From NCBI GenBank assembly GCA_019931185.1, contig JAINDK010000030.1, positions 48,097 to 112,096 of the forward strand: 64,000 nt of DNA. Reading direction: 5' to 3'. The notes beneath the pieces are model-generated. The model worked only from the letters and a program-made list of their open reading frames with translations. It searched no databases and was not told the origin of the DNA. This document shows positions 41,558 to 50,900 of this stretch, piece after piece; the stretch's first letter is position 1, and every line of letters begins with the position of its first letter. Source of the stretch: Bryobacter sp. CoA8 C33 (GTDB lineage: Bacteria; Acidobacteriota; Terriglobia; Bryobacterales; Bryobacteraceae). A program made the position numbers and the translations under genes.

Positions 41558-41938
41558 CTAACGCCCTCGTAAGCGGTTGATGTCCCTACGGTCCTTTTTG
41601 GTGGGTCGCCCCGGATCAACCCACCCCTCCTGCTCCACCATTGCCCGTCGCTCCGCCGCCATCTTCTCGCGCCGTTCCCGGCTCGCTTCGCTTTCGCGAT
41701 AGAAGCTCTGCGCTATCGCCGGCGAAGCGCGCATCTCCGCCGCCACCAAGACTTCGAGTTCGAACTCGTGCCCTTCGATCCGGATCCGCAGCCGATCTCC
41801 AAGCTTCAATTCCCGCGCTGGCTTCGCCACAATTTCGTTGCATTCCACGCGCCCCAAATCACACGCCTTTGCCGCCAAGGCCCGAGTCTTATAAAAACGC
41901 GCCGCCCAAAGCCATTTGTCGAGTCGCACTCGTTCCAT
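41558..41938 (-). CDS. RNA-binding S4-domain protein (Hsp15-like)
   Basis: A 126-residue protein from the ATG at 41938. The S4 domain reads VRLDKWLWAARFYKTRALAAKAC, then GRVECNEIVAKPARELKLGDRLRIR, typical of Hsp15-type ribosome-associated proteins that bind free 50S subunits with a nascent chain. The C-terminal half is a charged helix (ESEASRERREKMAAERRAM) and a basic tail ending KKDRRDINRLRGR. The in-frame ATG at 41980 lies in the upstream intergenic region and is less likely. It is first in the operon S4-phosphodiesterase-dxr-rseP, and the structured element at 41986-42061 lies in its leader. Confidence 0.9.
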   Translation of the reverse strand: MERVRLDKWLWAARFYKTRALAAKACDLGRVECNEIVAKPARELKLGDRLRIRIEGHEFELEVLVAAEMRASPAIAQSFYRESEASRERREKMAAERRAMVEQEGWVDPGRPTKKDRRDINRLRGR

Positions 41939-41985
41939 CTGCTTGAATTGTATTGGATTTGCGAAACTACGAAGACCCAAAGGGC

Positions 41986-42061
41986 GCCGGGGAGCTAAAA
42001 GTTGCTTCAGGGGTCTTTCTGAGGTTAGTCTCGCTTTGGTGGGAGTTGTGAGCTCCCCGGC
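41986..42061. other. Structured intergenic element with 11-bp closing stem
   Basis: GCCGGGGAGCT (41986-41996) is exactly complementary to AGCTCCCCGGC (42051-42061), with 54 bases between. The interior can form a second hairpin (CTTCAG with CTGAGG) that pairs better in plus-strand RNA through G-U pairs. A competing hairpin (GGGAG with CTCCC around 42041-42057) is mutually exclusive with the long stem. It lies between the dehydrogenase terminator and the S4 gene. It could be a leader RNA, a small RNA or a miniature repeat element. Confidence 0.4.
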
Positions 42062-42110
42062 TTAATTCCAATATTAGGATACTCTTTTTGGAATTGCAAT
42101 AGCTCTCTAC

Positions 42111-42142
42111 AAAAAATAATAGATGAACATCTATTATTTTTT
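42111..42142 (-). terminator. Terminator of the ThiF-HTH-dehydrogenase transcript
   Basis: AAAAAATAATAGATG (42111-42125) is perfectly complementary to CATCTATTATTTTTT (42128-42142), 15 bp with a two-base spacer. The stem is AT-rich and flanked by A and T tracts, so it would end transcription in either direction. It includes the stop codon and last three or four codons of the dehydrogenase gene, and its low GC content stands out from the region. Confidence 0.8.
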
Positions 42143-43024
42143 TTGACCCTTGACCTCAACTCCGGTCATCCTCTCCAGAACCTGTATGGTCGAGCAGATG
42201 TCCTCCTCCCCATGCCCCGTGGCGATCGCCGCTTGAAACATCTGTCTTGTCAACGCGGTAAGCGGCAAAGGCACACCCAGTTCGGCAGCTGAATCGAGCA
42301 TTAATCCAATATCCTTATGCATCCACTTCACCGAAAAATTCGTACTGAAGTCCCGCCGGAACACATACGGAGCCTTAAAGGCGATTAATCCGCTCTTCGC
42401 CGCTGAGTTGTCCAGGATTTCCAACATCAGCTCCGGATCCACACCCGCCTTCGTCGAGAGCACCAGCCCCTCATTAAAGGCATTCAGCAGGTTTGAAAGA
42501 ATCAGGTTTTGCGTTAACTTGGCATGCAAGCCCAAACCTTGTCCCCCGCAATAGTAAAGCCGCTTGCCCATCGGCTCAAAGTATTCGCGAACACGCTCGA
42601 ACACTTCCCGGTCCCCGCCGATCATAAACGTCAGGTTGCCCGATTCCGCTCCCGGACGCGAGCCGGTGCAGGGCGCGTCCAGAAAGTGTACACCCTTGGC
42701 CTCACAAGCAGCGTGCATCTTGCGCGATTCTGACGGCGAGACGGTAGAGGCATCTACGATCACTGTCCCTGGCTTGGCGCCAGCCAGCAGTCGCGCGCAT
42801 AGCTCGGCGCTCATCCCCGAATCCCCCACACAGTAAAAGATACAGTCGGATTGCGCCGCTACTTCTTCCGGCGTCGCGCACGCTACGCCCCCATGATCCG
42901 CCGCCAACCGCGCCGCCTTTTCCGCCGAATGCGACCACAGGGCAACCGAATGGCCCGCATTCAAAAGATTCCGGGCCATTGGGTAACCCATAATTCCTAA
43001 ACCGAGAAAACCGAGATTCGCCAT
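42134..43024 (-). CDS. 3-hydroxyisobutyrate dehydrogenase-family NAD(P)-dependent oxidoreductase
   Basis: A 296-residue beta-hydroxyacid dehydrogenase. The N-terminal GFLGLGIMGYPMARNLL binds NAD(P). DAPCTGSRPGAESGNLTFMIGG is the substrate-binding loop, and the catalytic Lys169 sits in LGLHAKLTQNLILSN. Members reduce or oxidise 3-hydroxyisobutyrate, glyoxylate/succinic semialdehyde or tartronate semialdehyde, and the precise substrate cannot be read off. It lies 22 bp downstream of a small HTH gene on the same strand. Its last codons are inside the terminator hairpin. Confidence 0.92.
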   Translation of the reverse strand: MANLGFLGLGIMGYPMARNLLNAGHSVALWSHSAEKAARLAADHGGVACATPEEVAAQSDCIFYCVGDSGMSAELCARLLAGAKPGTVIVDASTVSPSESRKMHAACEAKGVHFLDAPCTGSRPGAESGNLTFMIGGDREVFERVREYFEPMGKRLYYCGGQGLGLHAKLTQNLILSNLLNAFNEGLVLSTKAGVDPELMLEILDNSAAKSGLIAFKAPYVFRRDFSTNFSVKWMHKDIGLMLDSAAELGVPLPLTALTRQMFQAAIATGHGEEDICSTIQVLERMTGVEVKGQKK

Positions 43025-43046
43025 CGTTCTTCGATTGTATTCCGGC

Positions 43047-43262
43047 TCAGCAGGAATTGGAGAGGCTGTTATTTGAAAGGAGGCGCAATAACAGCAAGTC
43101 CGAATGCTGGAAGCTGGTCATAGGCAAATTCTTTGTGTCATTTTCGTCCGTCACGATGTGCGATCGGATTAGAATTCGCAACTCTTCAGTTGTGATGCCA
43201 AGTTGTTGGGCAGCTTCCTGCTCCGTAAACTGCGGCTTATTCGTGGAGGACTTGAAATGCAT
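43047..43262 (-). CDS. Small MerR/excisionase-like HTH protein
   Basis: A 71-residue protein from the ATG at 43262 (MHFKSSTNKPQFTEQEAAQQ). The sequence FTEQEAAQQLGITTEELRILI fits the first helix-turn-helix of MerR-like/excisionase proteins, with a second stretch (HSDLLLLRLLSN) at the C-terminus. There is no effector domain. It is probably a small DNA-binding or adaptor protein. It lies between the ThiF-like gene and the dehydrogenase, 22 bp upstream of the latter. The frame continues upstream to 43394, but that part overlaps the ThiF-like gene. Confidence 0.68.
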   Translation of the reverse strand: MHFKSSTNKPQFTEQEAAQQLGITTEELRILIRSHIVTDENDTKNLPMTSFQHSDLLLLRLLSNNSLSNSC

Positions 43263-43347
43263 ACGGCTACTTAGATTGTAGAAATCTCTGCTCGTGCGCT
43301 TCAGTGGACTTCCACCTGAATTTCGTTGTTTTGATCCCTGAGTACTA

Positions 43348-44364
43348 CTATCGCCCCAGGTAACGGGAGTAAAGACTGCGGGCCACCCCCACATCCTGTG
43401 TCCCCTTGATAATCGCCCGTCCGTCGGGGAAGATCGTCATCTCGATCTCCCCGTTCGGGGAGAAACGAAGCGCAAAATCATTACGCCTCAGGTCCCCCAG
43501 ACCAGCCAGATCCTGCTCAAGCCTTGCCAGATCCAACTGACCCTGGCGCTCATGGATCTGCACCGCGTTGCGCCCGCACAAACTGATCGGCGCCCGCACC
43601 CGCCCGTCAAGAAAATCGAATTGCCGCGCACCGCAACACGGACACTTCTCGTCGCGCTGTATAGCAATCTGACGCGTTGTCATCTCCCAGGCTTCGAACA
43701 TCGTCAACCGCCCCGGCAGCGCCGCGCTGCCCTCGATCAGCAATCGCTGCACCATCGCGCTTTGCCAGGCAGCAACAAGGCTCGTGATCGTATTCAACAC
43801 ACCCGCCGTCTCGCAAGTTGGCTGTGCACCCTCCGGCGGGGCGGGGTACAAACAGCGCAAGCACGGGCCCTTCATCGGCAACACCGGAAATGCCAGCCCA
43901 TAGCTCCCCACCGCCGCCCCATAGACCCAAGGCAGTCCCCGCTCCACGCAATAGTCATTGATCAGGAATCGCGTTTCAAAGTTGTCTGTCGCATCCACCA
44001 CTACGTCCACACCCTCGAGCAGATCCTCGATGTTCGCTGCATTCAGGTCGGCATTGAGCCCCTGCACGTCAATCCCGCTGTTGATCCGCAGCAATTTGCC
44101 CGCCGCCGCCGTGGCTTTCGGCCTTTGCTCGCGCGCGTCCTCTTCCTCAAAAAGCCACTGCCTCTGCAAATTCGACCACTCGACCGTGTCGCGGTCCAGG
44201 ATCCGGATTCGCCCCACTCCCGCCCGTGCCAGCGCCCCGGCGCTAAAGCTTCCCAATGCTCCCACACCCACAATGGCCACGCTCGCCCGCGCCAGCCGTT
44301 GCTGGCCCGCTGGCCCAATTGGCTGAAAGCGGGTTTGGCGGCAGTAGCGGTCCTCTCCGGGCAC
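43348..44364 (-). CDS. ThiF/MoeB-type E1-like adenylyltransferase
   Basis: A 338-residue E1-like enzyme that activates the C-terminus of a small sulfur-carrier protein (ThiS/MoaD type) with ATP. The nucleotide-binding motif is VGVGALGSF near residues 33-40. Arg/Asp/Asn motifs follow (DRDTVEWSNLQRQ, DATDNFETRF). The zinc cysteines are CLRC (168, 171) and CPCC (241, 244), and Cys184 (PTCETAG) is the likely thioester cysteine. It has no rhodanese domain, unlike many MoeZ-type proteins. A carrier protein is not in the neighbourhood; moaC/moeA lie 33 kb away. Confidence 0.88.
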   Translation of the reverse strand: MPGEDRYCRQTRFQPIGPAGQQRLARASVAIVGVGALGSFSAGALARAGVGRIRILDRDTVEWSNLQRQWLFEEEDAREQRPKATAAAGKLLRINSGIDVQGLNADLNAANIEDLLEGVDVVVDATDNFETRFLINDYCVERGLPWVYGAAVGSYGLAFPVLPMKGPCLRCLYPAPPEGAQPTCETAGVLNTITSLVAAWQSAMVQRLLIEGSAALPGRLTMFEAWEMTTRQIAIQRDEKCPCCGARQFDFLDGRVRAPISLCGRNAVQIHERQGQLDLARLEQDLAGLGDLRRNDFALRFSPNGEIEMTIFPDGRAIIKGTQDVGVARSLYSRYLGR

Positions 44365-44421
44365 TGACCTCAGTTTAACAATCCCCCTTCCTTAAGGTTG
44401 TTAAGATCATCAAAGGTGTCT

Positions 44422-47331
44422 TTGCCCAAGCAGCGGGAACTCCTGTGCCTCCTGGTGGCCATGGCCGCCACGGCACAGGCCCAGGAAGGCCTCCGGCTCA
44501 ATTCCCTTCGCTTCTCCCCGCCCGCGCAGCCAGTGCCGGAGGAGGAACTCCGCCAACTGCTGCCTCTCCGGGAAGGAGAGCCTTACTCCGCCTTCAAGCT
44601 CCGTGAAGCCCTCGCCGTGCTCTACCGTACTGGCCGCTACACCAATCTCACCGCCCTCGCCGAAACGGGCCCGGCTGGCCTCGACCTCACTTTTCAGACC
44701 GAATTCCAGGAGTTTACCGGCAGTGTCAATGTCCTCGGTGCTCCCGGGTCTCTCAGCCGCGGCTCCCTGATCAACGTCGCTAAGCTTCCCCTTGGGGCTC
44801 CCTTCGAACCCGGATTGCTCAATCAATCCATCGAAGATCTCGAGTCGGAACTGCGCCTGGAAGGCTTTTACGAAAGCCGTATCCGCTTTGAACTACTCCG
44901 CGATCCCCCACACCAACAAGTCAGTATTCGTTTCTTCATCGACGCTGGCCCCCACGCCCGTTTCGGTCAGCCGATTTTTCGTGGCCGTCCCGTCCTCGAC
45001 CCGGCTCAGCTCATTGGCGCCACACACTGGCGGCGTTTTTTCTCCCCCCTCGGCTGGAAGTTTATCAGCGAGCAGCGCGTACAATCCGGTCTGCGCGGTA
45101 TCCAACAGGCTTATCGCAAACGCGACCTGCTCATGGCGAAAGTCCAATTGGAACGTCTCGACTACCAGCCCGCACTGAAAGTCGCTATTCCGAACCTTCG
45201 CATTGACGCCGGCTCCAAAGTCCTGGTTCGCACTACCGGCATCCGGATCCCCAACAAAACCCTGCGCCGCCTCGTGCCCGTCTTCGAAGAACAAAGCGTC
45301 GACAAAGACCTCCTGATGGAAGGAGAACGAAAGATCACTTCCTTTCTCCATTCCAAGGGTTTCTTCGATGCCAAAGTCTCTCACCAGCTCCAACAGGGCT
45401 CCCAGGTTGACTTCCAAATCGACAAAGGCCCCCGCGTCAAGGTCGGCGCCCTATACTGGCAAGGCAATCGCTACTTCGATACCAATACGCTGCTCGAACG
45501 GGTGGCCGTGAAGCCCGCCACCCTGATCCGCTACCGCCAAGGCCGCTACAGCGACGAACTTCTCGAGGGCGACCGCGCTGCCCTGCTCGAGCTTTACCGC
45601 GCCAATGGCTTCCTTTCCGCCAGTATCACCACCAACGTCAACCGCCAGCACAAAGGCCGCAACGATCTGGTCTCCATTACATTCAATATCGATGAAGGCC
45701 CCCAAACCCGCATCGCCGCGGTTCGTATCGAAGGCATCGGCGAACAGGACCAGGATCATGTCTCCAGCCTAATCGAAACCGCTCCCGGCCAGCCCTATTC
45801 CCTGCTCACCATTAACGCCGACCGCGACCGCCTGCTCGACCTCTTCTACCGCAACGGCTACTCCGAAGCCAGCTTGGAAATCAAAGCTGCCCCCGGAGAC
45901 CAGCCCAATTCCTCTACCATTACCTACGCCATCAAACCCGGTCTTCGTCATTTCGTTCGCGACGTCATCGTGACCGGCCTTAAGGACACCAACACTTCCC
46001 TCGTCGGCAAACGAATCCGCCTCACCCCCGGTGATCCCCTCAACAACACTGAAATCTTTGCTTCCCAACGCCGCCTCTACGACCTCGGAATCTTCGCTCG
46101 TGTCGATACGGCCCAACAGAACCCTGACGGCCGCGAAATCTCCAAGATCGTCCTGTTCAACCTCGAGGAAGCCTCCCGCTATAGCTTCAATGGCGGCTTA
46201 GGCGCGGAAATCGCCCGCATCGGTGGCGGAATTGCCAGTTTTGCCTCCCCAGCAGGCGGCGCCGGCTTCTCTCCCCGTGTCAGTCTTGGCGTCAACCGCA
46301 CCAATTTCTGGGGCCTTGGCCACACGGTCGGCCTCCAAACCCGGCTTTCCAACATCCAGCGCCGCGTCCTGCTCAGCTATCTCGCCCCTCAATTCCGCGA
46401 TAGTGATCGCTTCAGCCTTACCACCACCGCTCTTTATGACGACGCCCGCAACGTCCGGACCTTCAACTCCCGCCGCCTCGAAAGCAGCTTACAGCTCGCC
46501 CAGCGGATCAACCTCGCCAACTCCCTGCAATACCGCTTCACGTTCCGCCGCGTTACCCTCGACGAGGCCACCCTCAAGGTCGCTCCCGCCCTCATCCCTC
46601 TGCTTGCTCAGCCTGTCCGCGTCGGCAGCTTCTCTTCTACCTTCATCCAGGACCGCCGCGACGACCCGGTCGATGCCAAACGCGGCCGCTACACCACCAT
46701 CGACTTCGGCGTTGCCAGCGGCGCGTTTGGCTCCTCGGCCAATTTCCTCCGCCTCCTCACCCGCAACTCCAGCTACTACAAATTGGGCCGCGATCTCGTC
46801 TTTGCCCGTAGCATCAACTTCGGCGTTCTCACCCCCTACCGCGCCGCCGGTCTCACCTCACAAACCGACATCCCATTGCCCGAGCGCTTCTTTGCTGGCG
46901 GTGCTTATTCCCATCGCGGCTTTCCGGAAAACCAAGCTGGCCCCCGCGATTTGGTCACCGGCTTTCCCATCGGCGGCAAAGCCCTCCTCGTCAATAACAT
47001 CGAGCTTCGCTTCCCGCTCATTGGCGACAACCTTGGCGGAGTTTTCTTCCACGACGCCGGCAACGTGTTCTCCAGCCTCCGGCACATTCACTTTCGCTGG
47101 AACCAGCGCAGCTTCGACGACTTCGACTACATGGTACATTCCATCGGCTTTGGTGTACGCTACCGCACCCCCATTGGCCCCGTCCGCATCGACCTCGCTC
47201 TGAGCCCCAACTCCCCCCGCTTCAATGGCTTTGAAGGCACGCGTGAAGATCTGTTGTTCAACCGCGGCCGCGCCGCCAGCCTGCGGCTCAACCAGTTTCA
47301 GTTTCATATCTCCCTCGGGCAGGCCTTCTGA
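44422..47331 (+). CDS. Omp85-family outer membrane protein, TamA/BamA-like
   Basis: About 969 residues from TTG at 44422, with AAAGG five bases upstream; other in-frame starts give less plausible leaders. After a signal peptide (LLCLLVAMAATAQAQ) come four or more POTRA repeats (residues about 30-560, e.g. ALYWQGNRYFDTNTLLERV and IAAVRIEGIGEQDQDHV). A barrel follows from around residue 580 (FNGGLGAEIARIGGG) with the Omp85 motif AGGAYSHRGFPENQAGP. It ends in FQFHISLGQAF with a terminal Phe. The canonical BamA is at 27949-30927, and the gene is followed by a chaperone-like gene and tamB, so a TamA role is likely. Confidence 0.9.
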   Translation: MPKQRELLCLLVAMAATAQAQEGLRLNSLRFSPPAQPVPEEELRQLLPLREGEPYSAFKLREALAVLYRTGRYTNLTALAETGPAGLDLTFQTEFQEFTGSVNVLGAPGSLSRGSLINVAKLPLGAPFEPGLLNQSIEDLESELRLEGFYESRIRFELLRDPPHQQVSIRFFIDAGPHARFGQPIFRGRPVLDPAQLIGATHWRRFFSPLGWKFISEQRVQSGLRGIQQAYRKRDLLMAKVQLERLDYQPALKVAIPNLRIDAGSKVLVRTTGIRIPNKTLRRLVPVFEEQSVDKDLLMEGERKITSFLHSKGFFDAKVSHQLQQGSQVDFQIDKGPRVKVGALYWQGNRYFDTNTLLERVAVKPATLIRYRQGRYSDELLEGDRAALLELYRANGFLSASITTNVNRQHKGRNDLVSITFNIDEGPQTRIAAVRIEGIGEQDQDHVSSLIETAPGQPYSLLTINADRDRLLDLFYRNGYSEASLEIKAAPGDQPNSSTITYAIKPGLRHFVRDVIVTGLKDTNTSLVGKRIRLTPGDPLNNTEIFASQRRLYDLGIFARVDTAQQNPDGREISKIVLFNLEEASRYSFNGGLGAEIARIGGGIASFASPAGGAGFSPRVSLGVNRTNFWGLGHTVGLQTRLSNIQRRVLLSYLAPQFRDSDRFSLTTTALYDDARNVRTFNSRRLESSLQLAQRINLANSLQYRFTFRRVTLDEATLKVAPALIPLLAQPVRVGSFSSTFIQDRRDDPVDAKRGRYTTIDFGVASGAFGSSANFLRLLTRNSSYYKLGRDLVFARSINFGVLTPYRAAGLTSQTDIPLPERFFAGGAYSHRGFPENQAGPRDLVTGFPIGGKALLVNNIELRFPLIGDNLGGVFFHDAGNVFSSLRHIHFRWNQRSFDDFDYMVHSIGFGVRYRTPIGPVRIDLALSPNSPRFNGFEGTREDLLFNRGRAASLRLNQFQFHISLGQAF

Positions 47332-47948
47332 TGCGGATCCTTGCCCTATTGCCAATTCTCGCCGCCGACCCGGTTACCCTCGATCGCCTCGCCCTTAGCG
47401 TTGGCAACGAAATTATCACCGAGCAACAAATCCTCCTCCACATCCGCACCGCTGCCTTGCTCAACGGCGAACCGCCACGCATCACACCCGCCATCAAACG
47501 GCAGGCCGCGCAGAAGCTCATCGAATTGACTTTGATCCGGACGGAAATGAGCAACAACCGTTACCCCTTGCCCTCCCCCGCCCAGGTCGAGCAAGCCTTC
47601 CGCGCCGTTCTGGCCCAGCGATTCGGTGGGCGCGCGGAGGCCCTGCGCGAGGCCTGCACGCAATACCGCGTCGGCGAGGCTGAACTCCGCGATAGCCTGC
47701 TCTGGCAATTGGCCACCCTCAGCTTCATCGACTTCCGCTTCCGTCCCGCCATCCAAATCACCGAGCAGGAAATACGCGATTTCTACCAACAAGACTATCC
47801 CGACCGGCTCACGCGCACCCTCGATCAGGCGCGCAGTGAAATCCTCGAACTCCTCACACAGCAACGCATCGATAATCTTCTCGACCGCTGGCTCAATCAG
47901 ACCGAATCCACCACGCGCGTGCGCTGGATCGAAGGGGTGTTTCAATGA
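47331..47948 (+). CDS. SurA-N-like periplasmic chaperone without PPIase domain
   Basis: A 205-residue protein with a short hydrophobic leader (MRILALLPILAADPVTL). It carries the SurA/PrsA N-terminal pattern: LALSVGNEIITEQQILLHIR, then ELTLIRTEMSNNRYPLPS and ITEQEIRDFYQQDYPDRL. It ends before any parvulin peptidyl-prolyl isomerase domain, so it would bind clients but not isomerise prolines. Its ATG shares the last base of the upstream stop (TGATG), and its stop overlaps the tamB ATG (ATGA). The three genes are translationally coupled, which points to an accessory of the TAM machine. Confidence 0.78.
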   Translation: MRILALLPILAADPVTLDRLALSVGNEIITEQQILLHIRTAALLNGEPPRITPAIKRQAAQKLIELTLIRTEMSNNRYPLPSPAQVEQAFRAVLAQRFGGRAEALREACTQYRVGEAELRDSLLWQLATLSFIDFRFRPAIQITEQEIRDFYQQDYPDRLTRTLDQARSEILELLTQQRIDNLLDRWLNQTESTTRVRWIEGVFQ

Positions 47949-50900
47949 AAAAGCGCTACCGCATCCTGCTTGCTCTTTTCCTGCTCGGCTCTCTGTCCCT
48001 CGTCTGGTTGCTGCGCTCGGGCTGGCTGGAGGCTGAGATCGCCCGCCGCGCCCGCCGCGAAGTCGCCCGCTCCCTCGGCGCCACCCTGCGTCTTGGCGCC
48101 ATTCGGCTCAACCTCTGGCAAGGCAGCGTTGTGATCGAGCAAATCGAAATCCGCGGTAAGGAGGCTCCTCACCTCGCCCCCCTCTTCCGCGCCAAACGGC
48201 TCGAGTTGCGTACCGGCTTGGCTTCACTGGCCCAAAACCGGCTCGATCTTCGTGCACTCCTGCTCGATCAGCCCCAAATTCATATCTATACCGACTCCAC
48301 AGGCACCACTAACATCCCCGGCGGCCGAGGCAATGGCTCCCTTGATTCGCTGCTCGATTGGCGGCTCGGTCAATTTGAATTACGCGACGGCGAATTTTCC
48401 TGGAATCAACGCCAGTACCCTTTCAGCTTTCTCGCGAACCAACTGCAACTCGATCTGTCCTACCTGCCCGCCTCCCGCCAATACTCCGGCCGTGTCTCGG
48501 CGGGTTCGCTACGCTATCAACAGCAAAGCCTGCCACTCCTCGAAGCCGCGGGCGGCTTCGACTTCGCCATCCACTCGCAAGGCATCACATTCGAACGCCT
48601 CCGCTTGCGCTCCGGCTCAGCAACCTCCGTTGAAGCCCGCGGCTCCCTCCGCCACCTCACCAGCCCCGGCCAGCCCGCTCTGCTCGAACTCGACCTCAAC
48701 GGTCAAATCGCCACCGCCCAAGGCCTCCCGTTCCTGCCGCTTCCCATCGAGCCCCGCGGCGCCATCCGCTATGCTGGCAAGCTTCTCTATCAGTCCGGCC
48801 GCGGATTTGAATTGCACGGCGACGCCGTCGGGACAGACCTTTACTATCGTGATGCCAGCACCCGCATCGGGCCCATCCGCGCCTCGGCCCGGCTCGACTA
48901 CCTTCCCGCCCGCCTCACCCTCAGCAAGATCGACGCCCAAGCTCTCGGCGGCGCCCTCACCGGCATTTACTCTTGGGCACAATCGGAAGGCTGGCGCTTT
49001 GACGGTGACCTCGCGCGCCTGCAAACCAACAATCTGCTCAGGCAGTTGCAACCAGCCAAACCCATTCCCTGGACAGCTCTGCTGTCGGGTCCCGTTGTCG
49101 CCCAAGGTGGCCCCAAACCGATGGTCATCACGGCCGATCTTCAACTCACACCCTCTTCCGGACCTTCTCCTCTCGAGGGGCTGCTCTCGCTCCGCTATGA
49201 GGAGGCCGGGAATCGTCTACTTGCCGCGAACAGCTTCCTCGCCTTGCCCCACTCGCGGCTCAACTTCGGCGGCGAGCTCGACCGCGGCCTGTCGATCGAT
49301 TTCCGTTCCACTTCCTTCGCCGAACTAATCCCCCTGCTCGATTTCGCTGGAATTCGGGAACAGGACCTCCCACTTCAACTCACCCAAGGTTCCATGCGCC
49401 TCGCCGGCCGCCTCGCCGGATCACTCCGCAGCCCCCTTTTCACCGGCCAATTTTCCGGTGGCCAGCTTCTCCTCGACGGTACGCAAATCGATCAGATCGA
49501 AACACGCCTCAGTCTCAGTGATCAGCTCCTGAGCCTCGATCAGTTCGATCTGCGCGCTCTCGGCGGTACGCTCCGCGGTGCCGCAAAATTGACCCTCGAA
49601 GCCGGCAAACCCACCTCAGCCAGCCTCCTCAGCGGTCAGTTGGAAGCCCACCTCCCCGATCTCAGCCGCCTTCCCCTCGCCACCCCCATTGAGGGCTCAG
49701 CTAACCTGACCATCGGTCTGCGTGGCACTTGGGTCGATCCTTCCGCCGCTGGCAGCCTTCGCGCCCCCGAACTCCGATTCCGCCAAATGCGCCTTTCCCA
49801 GGTCTCGACCCTTTTCACCGCCAGCCGCCGCGAGTTGTACATTCCCGAATCGAGCAGCCGCCTCGAAGGCGCCCCCCTCGATCTGTCTCTCACGCTGCGC
49901 GCCACCGATCCATCCTGGCAATCCGGCTCCGGCGGCATCCTCGTTCGTACCAGCCGCCTCCCTCTGCAGTCCTTGCCCGATTTTCAGGCTCTCGATCTGG
50001 CCGTAAACGGCAACCTCGCCGCCGACGCCCAGTTGGATTTCTCCTGGTCCCCCCAGGCAGTTACTCCTTCCCGCATCGACGGCAAGCTCACCCTCGGCGG
50101 CATCACGCGCTTCAATCGCCCCGTCGGTCAACTCGAATTCACCTGCCGCACCACCGGCCAGCGCGCCGCCCTCACCGCCACCGGGAACATCAAGCAGTTG
50201 CCCGTCAAGGGAGACGCTGTCATCCAACTCGCCCCCCGTCTCGACACCGAACTCCGCCTCCAGATTCCCCGGCTCGATTTTCCCACCATCGCCCAGCTTT
50301 TCTCGGAAGAAACCTTACCCAGCCCCCTCCCTTATGTCGGCGGCGCCGAGGCTAGTTTCTACTTCAAGGGTCCCCTCCGAGACTCAAGCCAGTGGGATGG
50401 CCGTCTCACCATTCCCCAGGTCCAACTCGCCCCCAACAAGGACTACGTCCGTGAAACCATGCCCGCCGTCGCCGATCTCTCGCTCCGCAATGAAGCGCCT
50501 ATCATCTTTGAATTCCGCCACGGCTCCATCGCCACGCGCGATGTCCGCCTCATTGCCAAGGACACCAACATCGTCACCAGCCTCCGCTACAATACGGTCA
50601 CGAAAACCGTCGACGGCGCGGCCCGCGGCGCCATCAATCTCGGCCTTCTATCCACGCTCAAGCCCGATCTCATCGCCGGCGGCGTCGCCAGCATCGAGAC
50701 AACCCTGCAGGGCCCCGGTGCCGCCCCACGCTTGAATGGCCGCCTCAGCTTCCGCAACGCCTCTTTCTATCTGCGCGAGGTCATCACCGGCCTCGATAAA
50801 GTCAATGGAGTGGTCCTGTTTGATCAGAATCGCGCCACCATCGAGACACTCCAGGCTCAGACCGGGGGCGGCAACCTCGAACTGTCCGGTTTCATCGGTT

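Noticed and set aside
46223..47203. 326-codon Ser/Ala/Pro-rich frame inside the TamA-like gene
   Set aside because: It overlaps the Omp85 barrel coding sequence in another frame and has shadow-like composition.
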